This document shows, one piece after another, positions 33,442 to 43,213 of a stretch of DNA of 64,000 nt (the stretch's first letter is position 1; the number at the start of each line of letters is the position of its first letter). The notes beneath the pieces were generated by a model, which saw only the letters and a list, made by a program, of their open reading frames with translations, had not been told where the DNA came from and did no database searches. The position numbers and the translations under genes are program-made. Source of the stretch: Hoeflea algicola (GTDB taxonomy: Bacteria > Pseudomonadota > Alphaproteobacteria > Rhizobiales > Rhizobiaceae); the NCBI RefSeq assembly GCF_026619415.1, contig NZ_JAOVZR010000001.1, forward strand, positions 1 through 64,000. Direction: 5' to 3'.

Positions 33442-34119
33442 ATGAAACCGCCGGTCTTTGATGCGAGTGCAGCCAGTTCCTACGCGGAAGGCCCGCCACG
33501 GCAGGTTCCCGGTTACGAAAGCCTGCACCGGATGGTGTCGCTGTTGCTTGCCGAGCGCACACCACCAGATGGCTGGGTGCTGGTTCTCGGTGCAGGCGGC
33601 GGTCAGGAAATCAGGGCGCTGGCCGACGCGCATCCGGGATGGTGGTTCGATGGCGTCGACCCCTCAGCCGAGATGCTCGAGTTGGCCCGGCAGGTGACCG
33701 GTTCCCACGCAGAGCGTATACGTCTGCATCAGGGCTTGATCAGCGACGCCCCCTACGGGCCATACGATGCGGCCACATCCATTCTGACATTCCATTTCAT
33801 TGCGCATGACCAGCGCCTTGATACCTTGAGTCAGATCCGCAGCCGTCTGAAATCCGGCGCGCCCTTCATTCTGGTTCATCTCAGCTTTCCGCAGACTGAA
33901 CCGGAACGGTCTATCTGGATCGCCCGCCATGTCGCCTATAGCTTATCGAACGGCACCGACCCGGCTCATGCCGAGAGCGCGCGTCAGGCCATCGGCAGCA
34001 GGCTGACTATCCTGTCTCCCGAGGACGAGGTGGCGATGTTGCATCAGGCCGGATTTTCAAATGCCAGCCTGTTTTACGCAGGCCTCAGCATCAAGGGCTG
34101 GATTGCCTACGCCGAATAG
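33442..34119 (+). CDS. Class I SAM-dependent methyltransferase
   Basis: ATG 33442 follows GGAGACGAAGC; the frame opens at 33412. The 225-residue product has motif I WVLVLGAGGGQEIRALA (about 41-57), the acidic loop FDGVDPSAEMLELA and a motif-IV-like FHFIAHDQRL. No substrate-specific feature was recognised. It stands alone between zur and the catalase gene. Confidence 0.82.
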   Translation: MKPPVFDASAASSYAEGPPRQVPGYESLHRMVSLLLAERTPPDGWVLVLGAGGGQEIRALADAHPGWWFDGVDPSAEMLELARQVTGSHAERIRLHQGLISDAPYGPYDAATSILTFHFIAHDQRLDTLSQIRSRLKSGAPFILVHLSFPQTEPERSIWIARHVAYSLSNGTDPAHAESARQAIGSRLTILSPEDEVAMLHQAGFSNASLFYAGLSIKGWIAYAE

Positions 34120-34455
34120 AAGCAACCCTCTTCTGGAAAGCCACAGTCGGCTTGCATCCTCCTGAAGGGTCGCGCTGCCTGTCGCAGGAAATCCAGAGGA
34201 AACGCTGGTCGTCTTTGCTCCGGTCCGTGCGTTGTTTTTCATGTGTCGAGCACCGTCGTGGACGGAAAGTCTCGGCCAGGACCAGCACTCCGGTCGCAAT
34301 GATGTGGAATGTCTCCGTTTCCTCGGGAGCGCCCCTAACTTGGTAGGCGGTTGCCTTGGCAACCGCTGAAGGAAGGCCTATCCTGAGAAAGGAGCATTGC
34401 AACTGGAGATACCCGGTGGACGATGCGGACTGTAAAGCCCAGCGAGAGAAGAGAC
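34120..34455. other. Gap upstream of catalase gene with hairpin
   Basis: No gene is seen. A perfect 9-bp hairpin GCGGTTGCC-TT-GGCAACCGC lies at 34347-34366, about 90 bases before the catalase start. It could be an operator or a 5'UTR structure. The remainder presumably holds the katA promoter. Confidence 0.45.
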
Positions 34456-35928
34456 ATGACTGATATGGACAAGAAGCACGGCACTGGATCAACGATGAGC
34501 ACCGGCGCTCCGGCGGCGAGCGATCGCAATTCGCTCACCATCGGCCCCGATGGTCCGATCGTGCTGCACGACGTACATTTTCTTGAACAGATGGCGCATT
34601 TCAACCGCGAAAAGGTTCCGGAGCGTCAACCTCATGCCAAGGGTTCGGGTGCCTTCGGCGTGTTCAAGACGACTGCGGACGTTTCTGCCTACACCAAGGC
34701 TGCCTTGTTCCAGAAGGGTGCATCCACGGATATGCTGGCGCGGTTTTCCACCGTGGCTGGGGAATCCGGCAGCCCCGACACCTGGCGGGATGTTCGTGGT
34801 TTCTCGCTCAAGTTTTATACCGACGAAGGCAACTATGATCTGGTCGGAAACAACACGCCGATCTTTTTCATTCGCGACGCGATGAAGTTTCCGCACTTCA
34901 TCCGCAGCCAGAAGCGCCTTCCTGACTCAGGCCTGCGCGACAACCACATGCAATGGGACTTCTGGACCAACAACCCGGAATCGGCGCACCAGGTGACCTA
35001 TCTGATGGGGCAGCGCGGCCTGCCGCGGACTTGGCGCAACATGAATGGCTACGGCTCCCACACCTATATGTGGATCAATGCCAAGGGCGAAAAATTCTGG
35101 GTGAAGTACCATTTCCACACCCATCAGGGCATGGAGTTTTTCTCCAATGCGGAAGCCGCTGCAATGGCCGGTGCTGACGCCGATTTCCATCGCCGCGACT
35201 TGTTTGATGCGATCGCGCGCGGTGAACATCCCGTCTGGACTATGTCGGTCCAGGTCATGCCCTATGCCGAGGCCAAGACCTATCGCATCAACCCGTTCGA
35301 TCTGACCAAGACCTGGCCTCATGCCGACTATCCTTTGATCGAAGTCGGCACCATGACACTCAACCGCAACCCGGAGAATTTCTTCGCGCAAATCGAACAG
35401 GCTGCTTTCTCGCCGGGCAATACCGTGCCGGGAATTGGCCTGTCGCCCGACAAGATGCTGCTTGGCCGCGCCTTTGCCTATAATGATGCGCAGCGCAACC
35501 GGATCGGCACCAACTTCCACCAGTTGCCGGTCAACCGCCCGAAGGTGGCGGTCAACACCTACATGTTCGACGGCCAGATGGCCTATGAGCATAGCGGCAA
35601 TGCACCGGTCTATGCGCCCAACAGCGGCGGCCGCAGTTGGGCGGACGAGACCGGCCCGGTTGAAGATGGGTGGGAAACGGACGGCGAAATGGTTCGCAGC
35701 GCCTACACGCTGCGTGCCGAGGATGATGATTTCACCCAGCCGGGTATTCTGGTCCGCGAAGTCTTTAATGACGATCAGCGTTCAAAACTGGTTGAAACGG
35801 TAAGCGGTGCCCTGCTTGGCGGCGTGCGGTCTCCGGTGCTTGAGCGGGCGTTCGATTACTGGAAGAGTGTCGATGCGGATGTCGGTCGCCGGATCGAGGA
35901 ACGTGTCCGGGCCGGTTCCGCCGCCTGA
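34456..35928 (+). CDS. katA: Monofunctional haem catalase
   Basis: ATG 34456 follows GAGAAGAG; the longer frame from 34423 is not needed. The 490-residue length fits small-subunit (clade 3) catalases. The active-site motif is [15 protein letters not shown] with catalytic His. The proximal haem motif reads [15 protein letters not shown] with axial Tyr. It breaks hydrogen peroxide into water and oxygen in the cytoplasm. Followed by a long perfect palindrome. The exact subclass name is inferred. Confidence 0.92.
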   Translation: MTDMDKKHGTGSTMSTGAPAASDRNSLTIGPDGPIVLHDVHFLEQMAHFNREKVPERQPHAKGSGAFGVFKTTADVSAYTKAALFQKGASTDMLARFSTVAGESGSPDTWRDVRGFSLKFYTDEGNYDLVGNNTPIFFIRDAMKFPHFIRSQKRLPDSGLRDNHMQWDFWTNNPESAHQVTYLMGQRGLPRTWRNMNGYGSHTYMWINAKGEKFWVKYHFHTHQGMEFFSNAEAAAMAGADADFHRRDLFDAIARGEHPVWTMSVQVMPYAEAKTYRINPFDLTKTWPHADYPLIEVGTMTLNRNPENFFAQIEQAAFSPGNTVPGIGLSPDKMLLGRAFAYNDAQRNRIGTNFHQLPVNRPKVAVNTYMFDGQMAYEHSGNAPVYAPNSGGRSWADETGPVEDGWETDGEMVRSAYTLRAEDDDFTQPGILVREVFNDDQRSKLVETVSGALLGGVRSPVLERAFDYWKSVDADVGRRIEERVRAGSAA

Positions 35929-35935
35929 TATATGC

Positions 35936-35969
35936 ACGGTCGTTCAAATGAGTTCATTTGAACGACCGT
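35936..35969. terminator. 16-bp perfect hairpin after catalase gene
   Basis: ACGGTCGTTCAAATGA is followed by GT and its exact reverse complement. It lies seven bases after the katA stop, between katA and convergent cysN. There is no T-tract in either direction beyond TTTAA. It may be a terminator for both genes, a mRNA-stability element or a protein-binding palindrome. Confidence 0.6.
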
Positions 35970-36089
35970 CTGCATTTAATGAATCAGACCAATACCGCGC
36001 CGCGCAATCACTTGGTTGCGCGGCGCAGTCGTAACCGTAACCGCGATTGTCGGCGATCCGATCGCCAGCACACCAATCGAACGCCGAGC

Positions 36090-37556
36090 TTACTCCTTCT
36101 CGCCCCTTGTCACCCGGATTTCGCCGACATGCGCGCGGGCGAATTCGGTTTTCAGAAATGCCTCGATCAGCCGTGCGGGCAGGGTGATACTGGCGCGGTC
36201 GGCGTCGGGCAGGGCGTCGAAACGGCCAGAGCGGCTGCGCCTGCTGTCGATCATGCCGCCAGCCACCGTATTGAGCGTATCGGGATCGATCAGAATGAAG
36301 GCGCCGGTTTCGCGGTTGGTTTCATAGGCATCGAAGATCGCGTCTTCCTCGAAATCGAGCTCCACCACGCCGATCCCGTTGAGCGCCAGTACTGCCGCGT
36401 CATCCCAGTTGCCGGTTGCCAGATCGAGCGCGGAGACTGGCCGCACCATCACCCGCTGACGTCGCGACCCGGCCTTCAGCCAGTAGCGCTTGCCGGGTAC
36501 GATGCCGTCGGGTGACAGCGCCACCAGTCGGGCGGTGAACGCTCGGCCGGTCTGCGGCCGCTGGTCGATTGCCGCGATCATGTCGCCGCGCGAAATGTCG
36601 ACCGGGCGGTCGAGCACCAGGGTGATGGCGTCGCCGCTCACCGCCGCGTTGCGCACCAGATCATAGGTAACGATCGCCTTGACATTGGCCTCGACGCCCG
36701 AGGGCAGCACCACGACGCTGTCGCCGGGCTTGATCGAGCCACCGGCGACCGTGCCCTGATAGCCGCGAAAGCCTTCGCCAGGCCGCGATACCCGCTGCAC
36801 CGGCAGCCGGAACCCGGTGCTCTGTCCGGTGCGCTGGGTGGCCTTCTCCAGCGTTTCCACCAGCGTCGGGCCTGAATACCAGGGCATCACGTCATCGCCG
36901 CGCAGCACGATGTTTTCGCCCTTCAGCGCAGACACCGGAATTGCCGTGATCTGGCGCACGCCGAGCGACAACGCGATCTCGCGGAACTCGCGGGCGATCG
37001 CCTGGAACCCGGCCTCGTCGTAATGCGCGAGATCGATCTTGTTGACCGCCAGCACGAATTGCCGGATCCCCATCAGCGCGGCAATGGTGGCGTGACGCCT
37101 TGTCTGTTCCAGAATGCCGGCGCGGGCATCGACCAGCAGTACCGCCAGATCGGCGGTCGAGGCACCGGTCGCCATGTTGCGGGTGTACTGCACATGCCCG
37201 GGCGTGTCGGCGACGATGAATGAGCGCCGGTCGGTGGCAAAATAGCGGTAGGCGACATCGATGGTGATGCCCTGTTCGCGCTCGGCCTGGAGGCCATCGA
37301 GCAGCCGTGCGAAATCGGGCAGGCCGAGTTCGTTGTGCTGGCCGGTGGAATCGCGCCTGAGCGTTGCCGCCTGGTCTTCCTTGACCGCCTTGGTGTCCCA
37401 CAGCAGCCGGCCGATCAACGTCGATTTGCCGTCGTCGACCGAGCCGCATGTGATGAAGCGCAAGGGCCGCGCCTGTCGCGTGACGGTTTGAGGGCCGGAC
37501 AGGGCGTCAGTTGATTCATCTTCTTGGGCAAGCCGCGGAAGCAATTGAGAACTCAT
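36090..37556 (-). CDS. cysN: Sulfate adenylyltransferase subunit 1 CysN
   Basis: A 488-residue GTPase. Residues 35-60 hold the P-loop GSVDDGKSTLIGRLLWDTK, followed by the switch DTPGHVQYTRNMATGAS and the guanine motif NKIDLAHYD. The protein ends after the beta-barrel domains and carries no APS-kinase fusion, unlike CysNC of some rhizobia. With CysD it makes APS from sulfate and ATP. Its start overlaps the cysD stop (ATGA). Confidence 0.93.
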   Translation of the reverse strand: MSSQLLPRLAQEDESTDALSGPQTVTRQARPLRFITCGSVDDGKSTLIGRLLWDTKAVKEDQAATLRRDSTGQHNELGLPDFARLLDGLQAEREQGITIDVAYRYFATDRRSFIVADTPGHVQYTRNMATGASTADLAVLLVDARAGILEQTRRHATIAALMGIRQFVLAVNKIDLAHYDEAGFQAIAREFREIALSLGVRQITAIPVSALKGENIVLRGDDVMPWYSGPTLVETLEKATQRTGQSTGFRLPVQRVSRPGEGFRGYQGTVAGGSIKPGDSVVVLPSGVEANVKAIVTYDLVRNAAVSGDAITLVLDRPVDISRGDMIAAIDQRPQTGRAFTARLVALSPDGIVPGKRYWLKAGSRRQRVMVRPVSALDLATGNWDDAAVLALNGIGVVELDFEEDAIFDAYETNRETGAFILIDPDTLNTVAGGMIDSRRSRSGRFDALPDADRASITLPARLIEAFLKTEFARAHVGEIRVTRGEKE

Positions 37557-38488
37557 CAGAAATATCCTTCGCGCTTTTTCTTTTCCATTGATCCGGACTG
37601 GTCGCGGTCAATGGCTCTGCCCTGTCGTTCCGACACCGTGGCGATCTCCAGTTCGGCAATCACCTCGTCAAGCGTTGTTGCCGCGGAACGCACCGCGCCG
37701 GTCAGCGGAAAGCAGCCCAATGTGCGGAACCGCACCAGTTCCTCGCGCACCTGTTCTTCGGGTAAAAGTTCCAGCCGCTTGTCCTCGGCCAGGATCAGCA
37801 TGCCGTCGCGCTCAACCACCTTGCGGCGCTCGGCGAAATAGAGCGGCACCAGCTCGATCTGCTCGGCCTGGATGTAGCGCCAGATGTCGACCTCGGTCCA
37901 GTTCGACAGCGGAAACGCCCGCACGCTTTCGCCCGAGTGAACCATGCCGTTGTAGATCGACCAGAGTTCGGGCCGCTGGTTGCGCGGGTCCCAGGCATGA
38001 TCGGGGGTGCGGAACGAGTAGATCCGCTCCTTGGCGCGGGAGGCTTCCTCGTCGCGCCGCGCACCGCCAAAGGCCGCATCATAGCGGCCCATGTCGAGCG
38101 CCTGTTTCAACGCCTGGGTCTTCATGATGTCGGTGTAGCGCGCCGAACCGTGGCTGAAAGGGGTAACCTTTTCGCGCAATCCATCGGGATTGGTGTGAGT
38201 GATCAGATCCAGCCCGTACTTGGCCGCCACCTGATCGCGAAAGGTGATCATTTCCGGAAATTTCCAGCCGGTATCGATATGGACCAGCGGAAACGGCAGC
38301 TTGCCGGGGTGGAAGGCCTTCAGCGCCAGGTGCAACAGCACCGAGGAATCCTTGCCGATCGAGTAGAGCATCACCGGGCGCTCGAACTCTGCCGCCACCT
38401 CGCGAAAGATGTGGATCGCCTCGTTTTCCAGCGCCTTGAGATGCGGGTCCAGCGGCGGCTTGCCGCGCCCGTGTTCAATCACGTTCAT
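37556..38488 (-). CDS. cysD: Sulfate adenylyltransferase subunit 2 CysD
   Basis: ATG 38488 follows AAGGA at seven bases; a TTG at 38503 is less likely. The 310-residue protein has the PP-loop motif [19 protein letters not shown] and the CysD segments [19 protein letters not shown] and [12 protein letters not shown]. It is the catalytic partner of CysN in APS formation. Gene order is cysH-cysD-cysN on the minus strand. Confidence 0.94.
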   Translation of the reverse strand: MNVIEHGRGKPPLDPHLKALENEAIHIFREVAAEFERPVMLYSIGKDSSVLLHLALKAFHPGKLPFPLVHIDTGWKFPEMITFRDQVAAKYGLDLITHTNPDGLREKVTPFSHGSARYTDIMKTQALKQALDMGRYDAAFGGARRDEEASRAKERIYSFRTPDHAWDPRNQRPELWSIYNGMVHSGESVRAFPLSNWTEVDIWRYIQAEQIELVPLYFAERRKVVERDGMLILAEDKRLELLPEEQVREELVRFRTLGCFPLTGAVRSAATTLDEVIAELEIATVSERQGRAIDRDQSGSMEKKKREGYF

Positions 38489-38509
38489 CAAAATTTCCTT
38501 CAAATGGTC

Positions 38510-39340
38510 TTACGAGGCCGAGGCCGAGAGTTTGGGCTGGCCCTTGGCGCGCGAGCCGGAAACGGAAGCCGACAGGTGCAGCCCGCATTCGCGGCGCTCG
38601 TCCTGTTCCCACCACCAGCGCCCGGCGCGTTCCGGCTCGCCCGGCTTGATGGCGCGGGTGCAGGGCTCGCAGCCGATCGAGGGAAAGCCTTTCGCATGCA
38701 GCGGGTTGACCGGCACAGCGTCGGCGGCGGCCTGCGCTTTCAGCATCTCCAGCGTCTGGTCGGCCAAAGGGTTGACTTTGATCAGCGAGCGGTCGGCGTC
38801 CCATTCGGCCAGCGGCGCATTGGCGCGGTTGCCCGACTGGCCTCGTCTCAGGCCGGTGACCCAGATATCGGCATTTTCCAGCGCTCGGCCCAGCGGCACG
38901 ATCTTGCGGGCATGGCAGCATGCATGCCGCGCCTCGACGCTGTCGTAAAAGCCGTTCATCCCGTAAAGCGCGACGAAGCCGGCGATGTCTTCCTTCCAGG
39001 GGTGAAACACCTCGATGCTCAGCCCGTAGCGCGCCTCGGTCTCGCTAATCAGCGCCACCGTCTCGGCAAACAGCCGCCCGGTATCAAGCGTGACAATCCG
39101 CACCGCGGCATCGGTCGCGGCAATCACCGAGGTCAGCACCTGATCCTCGAGCCCGAGCGAGGTGGTAAACACCGCGCGGCCCGAGGCGGCAATGCGCGAG
39201 ATCCGTTGCGACAGCGTCAGCGCGGCAAGTTCCCGGTCAAGCTGAGCGGCGAGCGCGGGACCGAATTCCGCGCCCGCAGCCGAACCTCTGGTCGTACTAT
39301 CAGCCGGGTGGGGAGTAGGCGGCGATTGATGCAGGGTCAT
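38510..39340 (-). CDS. cysH: APS reductase (CysH family, 4Fe-4S type)
   Basis: A 276-residue phosphoadenylyl/adenylyl-sulfate reductase. PP-loop region TTSLGLEDQVLTSVI, Cys pair in ARHACCHARKIVPL and GCEPCTRAI, and the catalytic ECGLH near the end. The CC plus CxxC set binds a 4Fe-4S cluster and is the mark of APS-reducing enzymes rather than PAPS reductases. This agrees with a CysN lacking a fused APS kinase. The start ATG 39340 has a weak ribosome binding site. Confidence 0.9.
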   Translation of the reverse strand: MTLHQSPPTPHPADSTTRGSAAGAEFGPALAAQLDRELAALTLSQRISRIAASGRAVFTTSLGLEDQVLTSVIAATDAAVRIVTLDTGRLFAETVALISETEARYGLSIEVFHPWKEDIAGFVALYGMNGFYDSVEARHACCHARKIVPLGRALENADIWVTGLRRGQSGNRANAPLAEWDADRSLIKVNPLADQTLEMLKAQAAADAVPVNPLHAKGFPSIGCEPCTRAIKPGEPERAGRWWWEQDERRECGLHLSASVSGSRAKGQPKLSASAS

Positions 39341-39566
39341 GATGCAGGCTCCGATTGTGACTGCAATCTTTGCCCACCGCGCCGGTCAAGACGAGGCATC
39401 ATCGTCTGTTTGTCGGCGTGGTTCAGGTCTGCTGTTCTGCGTCAGCGGGGTGTTGTGACAAAATCTGACCGAATGTCGCGCTGGCTGCGTCGTAGTGTCC
39501 ATTGACCGGACCTGCCAAACATGCAACGCCAGAAGGGAAGATCAACAAGCATAGCGGAGCACGCCG

Positions 39567-40388
39567 ATGGGCGCGCCTGATCCTGCCGACCCCTTATCTG
39601 ATCCTGGCCGAGCGTTGATCGCGGCGCTGGAAATGGCAGCCATCGCCGCCGGCAAGGAGATACTCTCGGTACGCGCCAAGGGCGCCACGGTGATGGTCAA
39701 ATCCGATCGCACCCCGGTTACAGAAGCCGACCGTCGCGCCGAACAGCTGATCCTCGATTTTCTCGCCAGAACCTATCCGCATGTGCCGGTGGTTGCTGAG
39801 GAACTGGCCGAGGCCGGCCAATGCCCGAGCTACGCCCAGGAGATGTTCTTTCTGGTCGACGCACTCGATGGCACTGGCGATTTTATCGCCGGACGCAATG
39901 AGTTCACCGTCAACATAGCCCTGGTGAGCGATCACGCTCCGGTGGCAGGCGTGGTCTATGCACCGGCACTGGGCCGGATCTGGAGCGGCTTTACCGGTCA
40001 GGCCGAAGTGGCTGACGTATCCCTAGATGGCGAGATCAGCGGCCGTCGGAGAATTTACACAAGGGCGAGCCCGAAGATGCCGGTAGCGCTGGTCAGCGTT
40101 ACCCACAAGGAACCCGAAACCGAGGATTGGCTCAAGCACTTGCCCGAGCACGAGACCGCCCATGTTGGCTCCTCGCTCAAATTCTGCCTGCTGGCCGAAG
40201 GTCGCGCCGATGTCTATCCGCGGCTGGTCTGCCTCAAGCAATGGGACATCGCCGCCGGCGACGCCGTGCTCAGGGCGGCCGGTGGTTCGACACTGTCGCT
40301 TGATGGAGCGCCGCTGCGTTATGGCGTCGAGGGCGCCGATTTCGGCTGCTCGCGCTTCGTCGGTTGGGGGCGCGCCCCCGGCGCCTGA
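39567..40388 (+). CDS. cysQ: 3'(2'),5'-bisphosphate nucleotidase CysQ
   Basis: A 273-residue inositol-monophosphatase-family enzyme. Metal-binding motifs are VVAEEL, DALDGTGDF (family form D-x-x-D-G-T) and CLKQWDIAAGDAVL. It removes the phosphate from PAP, a by-product of sulfur-transfer reactions, and sits divergently next to cysH-cysD-cysN. The GTGDF variant differs from the common GTKEF. IMPase-like activity on other phosphates is possible. Confidence 0.88.
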   Translation: MGAPDPADPLSDPGRALIAALEMAAIAAGKEILSVRAKGATVMVKSDRTPVTEADRRAEQLILDFLARTYPHVPVVAEELAEAGQCPSYAQEMFFLVDALDGTGDFIAGRNEFTVNIALVSDHAPVAGVVYAPALGRIWSGFTGQAEVADVSLDGEISGRRRIYTRASPKMPVALVSVTHKEPETEDWLKHLPEHETAHVGSSLKFCLLAEGRADVYPRLVCLKQWDIAAGDAVLRAAGGSTLSLDGAPLRYGVEGADFGCSRFVGWGRAPGA

Positions 40389-40412
40389 GCCCTCACTGCA
40401 AACGAGGGGCTC
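40387..40412 (+). terminator. Hairpin overlapping cysQ stop
   Basis: GAGCCCTC pairs with GAGGGGCTC with one bulged base; the 9-base loop follows. It begins inside the stop codon and lacks a T-tract. Weak terminator candidate. Confidence 0.35.
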
Positions 40413-40517
40413 TGTGCGAATGACTGAAGAAGATTCACGCCCTTGCGCAATTCATGCTTTTTTCATGCGCATAACCTAAGTTGAAACTCTCCTTTGTATT
40501 GGGGTCGGAGAGTTGAT

Positions 40518-40979
40518 GTGAATTCGAATGTTGACGTCCTGGATAAAAGATCAAAGAGCGAATACAATCGAAGTTCAAATGTTCGATATGACGCCAATTG
40601 TCCGGGAATCATTGAGTTAACATTCAATGGAAGAAAATTGTACATTGCCCTGACAGGTTCAATCGTAAACATATCTACGACAGGTTGTCTTTTTTCAAAT
40701 GAAAGAACTCCTTGGAGCACTATGAAGACAAGTGATTCCGAAAGTTCCCTAAATGAAATTATAGATGAGAAGTGCCGGGTCTACATACCCTGGGTCAACA
40801 CGCACCGCGCCGGCAAGGTTCGCCGCGTCAGATCTTTCATCATTGGTGTCGAATTTGACAAGCCTCTCAAGGAAGACATGGTCAAGTTGATCGCAAAGAT
40901 GGAACCGAACCCGGATCGACATTTCAAACCCAGTGACAACCGTAAATACAACCGGATTATTCCGCTAACTCAAACCTAG
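40518..40979 (+). CDS. PilZ-domain protein, AT-rich gene
   Basis: GTG 40518 follows GGAGAG at good spacing; the frame opens at 40494. The 153-residue product has a PilZ-like core: SIVNISTTGCLFSN fits [DN]-x-S-x-x-G, and RVRSFIIGVEFDKPL resembles the closing strands. The N-terminal arginines are spaced RSSNVR rather than the canonical RxxxR, so cyclic-di-GMP binding is uncertain. Base composition is clearly lower in GC than in neighbours, suggesting transfer or weak selection. Confidence 0.72.
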   Translation: MNSNVDVLDKRSKSEYNRSSNVRYDANCPGIIELTFNGRKLYIALTGSIVNISTTGCLFSNERTPWSTMKTSDSESSLNEIIDEKCRVYIPWVNTHRAGKVRRVRSFIIGVEFDKPLKEDMVKLIAKMEPNPDRHFKPSDNRKYNRIIPLTQT

Positions 40980-41069
40980 ATGCTGATTGTCAGGCAAAGG
41001 CGTGATTGTTGTCTCAGGTGCAGCAAGGGGGCTGGTGCTCCCCGGAGCATGGCCTGTTCGTTTGTCGGC

Positions 41070-41474
41070 TCAGTCGTAAAGATTGTAGTCACGCCATTGA
41101 TCGCGCGGAATTTCAGAGCCGATCTTGTAATGGAGCGTGCGCGCGTTGAGGTGTCGCGGTCCGGTCGCGCAGCTATAAGACAGTCGAGACCATTTGCCAC
41201 GGCTTCGAAACGCAGCGCCTGGCGCCTTGATCTGGTTCTTGCCCATGATGGTATCTTCAAACGTGTAGGCGATAACCTTGTCGACGTTGTAGGCATTCTC
41301 CGAGCGATTGATCGCAAACATCACTTCCGTGTCGCAGGTTTGTTCCAGCCTTGTCTTGGGGTCAAGCTTGAGAAGCTGCTGATCAATCCGACCATTGTCG
41401 AGAGCTGAAGCAGTCGGAATCCCGAACCCCATCAACATGATAAATATGGCAATTGCCGAATAGAAAAGGCGCAA
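41070..41474 (-). CDS. Secreted DUF930 family protein
   Basis: TTG 41474 is the start because AGGAGAG precedes it by six bases. The 134-residue product has a signal peptide (MRLFYSAIAIFIMLMGFGIP, ends TASA) and the DUF930 pattern LDPKTRLEQTCDTEVMFAI with two conserved cysteines (QTCD and YSCATG). DUF930 proteins are found in rhizobia and relatives; the role is unknown. Periplasmic location is predicted. Confidence 0.82.
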   Translation of the reverse strand: MRLFYSAIAIFIMLMGFGIPTASALDNGRIDQQLLKLDPKTRLEQTCDTEVMFAINRSENAYNVDKVIAYTFEDTIMGKNQIKAPGAAFRSRGKWSRLSYSCATGPRHLNARTLHYKIGSEIPRDQWRDYNLYD

Positions 41475-41848
41475 TTACAACTCTCCTCAATACGCTCGAA
41501 GCTTTCTGTCTGTGCCTGACATAACCTGCGATTTGGCACTTGTTACTGCCCGGGTGTCTCCGCCTCTTTCTTTCGAAAATGTGGCGATTCTGGTGCGCTT
41601 GTGCCAGGATTCGGAGGTGACGTGCTTGGCGCTCGCAATTTCAATCATATGGCTGCCGTAAAAGGTAGGCGAAAAATACCCAGCTGAGTTTGAGGTAAAG
41701 CTGAAACCGGTAACCGCTGCCCCGTCTTGCTGACAACAACGATCTTGGTTTGACACCTGTTTGTTTTGGGGAGTCGCGCGGCCCCGATCGGGACGCGAAA
41801 TACTGAGGCCGGGGAGGCGGTCGTGCTTCCCCGGCCATTCGGGACCGG
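41475..41848. other. Gap between DUF930 and orphan 454-residue gene
   Basis: No convincing gene; an 89-codon minus-strand frame (41487-41756) has no ribosome binding site. The gap contains a hairpin described separately at 41806-41835. Promoter for the DUF930 gene is presumably near 41475-41560. Confidence 0.45.
41806..41835 (-). terminator. Hairpin downstream of the 454-residue orphan gene
   Basis: A 9-bp perfect stem GGCCGGGGA/TCCCCGGCC with a 12-base loop, 14 bases after the stop of the minus-strand gene at 41849. There is no marked U-tract. Confidence 0.45.
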
Positions 41849-43213
41849 CTATTTCGGATTGATCAGGTTGATATTGGCGCCCATGATCAGCGCTGTTTCA
41901 GCGGTGGATTCCCCGGAGAATGTCTTGGTCGCCGAATCCGCCTTCCAGCCCGACGACGAACTGCCGCCACCGCCGCTGAAGTTGAATGGGCCGATGCGCA
42001 GGCCGGCCGAGACCTCCCACTTCCTGGAAAAGGCCTGGAAGGTCGACTGGCTGACAGTAATCGTGAACGAAGGCTTGTAGCAGACCAGCATACCTACCTT
42101 CTGCACCGACATGATGCCGTCCGGCCCCCAGACAGCCTTCGAGCCGCTGTCGCCATAGGGCGAGAAGCCGCGAATGAACGGACCGTTCTGAACGCTTCTG
42201 ACAAACCCGCCATTGTACCAGGGAGCCGCCTGGATCGAGACCTGGTCCCACGCCTTGAAGCTGACATCGACCTTCAGGGAAGCGTCGGAGGCGAACTCGT
42301 CGACCCGCTCCCAGGAGCCGCCGACATTGACGCTCCAGAAGAACTTGTCGATCGAGGCGCTGCCGCCGGCCCAGGTCTTCTTGTAGTCATACTGCGCTTG
42401 CGAATTCGAAAACCCGATCGATCCGGTGCTGCCGCCGGTGCCGGATTGGACCTTGTTGAGCCAGGTCGTTGCATCCATCGAGAGCGCGTATCCGGGCACC
42501 GGCGGAAAGGCCGACAGGGTAGGGTCCTGCAGTTTGGTGTAATAGTCCTTGTTGCCGTTGCGGTCCTGGGCGTCCTTCAGCCCCGGCGTCGTGGTTTCCG
42601 ACAGCAGTTGATTGTAGACGTTTTGTTGTGCCTGCACGTTCTGCCAGGCCGAATCCAGCTGCGCCTGCCAAGAGCGGCCGCCCATGCTTCCCAGCCATTC
42701 GGTAAAGGGCGGTGTGTTGGTTCCGCCGGTCTCGGTCTTGTAGGCATCAGTCGCCTGCCTGTAGATCGTATCGTAATTGTTGGCAGCAAGCTGCAACATG
42801 TTGCGGGCCTGTTCGATGTCGGCTTTCAGCTTCGGGTCGGTTGTCGCAGCACTCACCACATTGAGCATCTGGCCATAGGTATCGTTGAATGCGGTGCCGG
42901 CCGAGGTGTATTGCCCGGTTGCGCTGTATTGCGGCACCGCGGAGCAGAAGTCCCATTGCGCGGCACTGGTATAGCCGGCGGGCACAATCGGCCAATCCCA
43001 AGTGGTGAAGGGATAGATCAGCTGGAAATTGTCGGGCGAGATGTTCAACCCGTCAACCATAGCGCCATACAGATGGTTCCACGACTTGTCGTTGACATCG
43101 GCAAGCTTGGCCGTTGTCAGCGGGTGTTCACTCGACAAGGCCATCGGATGGATGTTTTCGTATTCCCTTGCCGCTTTTTCGAGTTCAGGGGTGTTGATCA
43201 GTACTTTGCGCAT
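41849..43213 (-). CDS. Unrecognised 454-residue protein, helical N-terminus and beta-rich C-terminus
   Basis: I do not recognise this protein. It has no signal peptide or membrane anchor. Residues 1-230 look helical with aromatic clusters (YPFTTWDWPIVPAGYTSAAQ). Residues 270-454 look beta-rich with many aromatic, Gly and Ser residues (FFWSVNVGGSWERVD, GPFNFSGGGGSSSSGW). That split resembles pore-forming or lectin-like effectors, but this is only a shape comparison. It stands alone in an accessory patch next to an IS66 element and is followed by a hairpin. Confidence 0.72.
   Translation of the reverse strand: MRKVLINTPELEKAAREYENIHPMALSSEHPLTTAKLADVNDKSWNHLYGAMVDGLNISPDNFQLIYPFTTWDWPIVPAGYTSAAQWDFCSAVPQYSATGQYTSAGTAFNDTYGQMLNVVSAATTDPKLKADIEQARNMLQLAANNYDTIYRQATDAYKTETGGTNTPPFTEWLGSMGGRSWQAQLDSAWQNVQAQQNVYNQLLSETTTPGLKDAQDRNGNKDYYTKLQDPTLSAFPPVPGYALSMDATTWLNKVQSGTGGSTGSIGFSNSQAQYDYKKTWAGGSASIDKFFWSVNVGGSWERVDEFASDASLKVDVSFKAWDQVSIQAAPWYNGGFVRSVQNGPFIRGFSPYGDSGSKAVWGPDGIMSVQKVGMLVCYKPSFTITVSQSTFQAFSRKWEVSAGLRIGPFNFSGGGGSSSSGWKADSATKTFSGESTAETALIMGANINLINPK

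Noticed and set aside
37937..39505. Long plus-strand open frame of 522 codons
   Set aside because: It is antisense to cysD and cysH, which have clear motifs.
41487..41756. 89-codon minus-strand frame
   Set aside because: No ribosome binding site or recognisable feature; lies in a gap with a separate hairpin.
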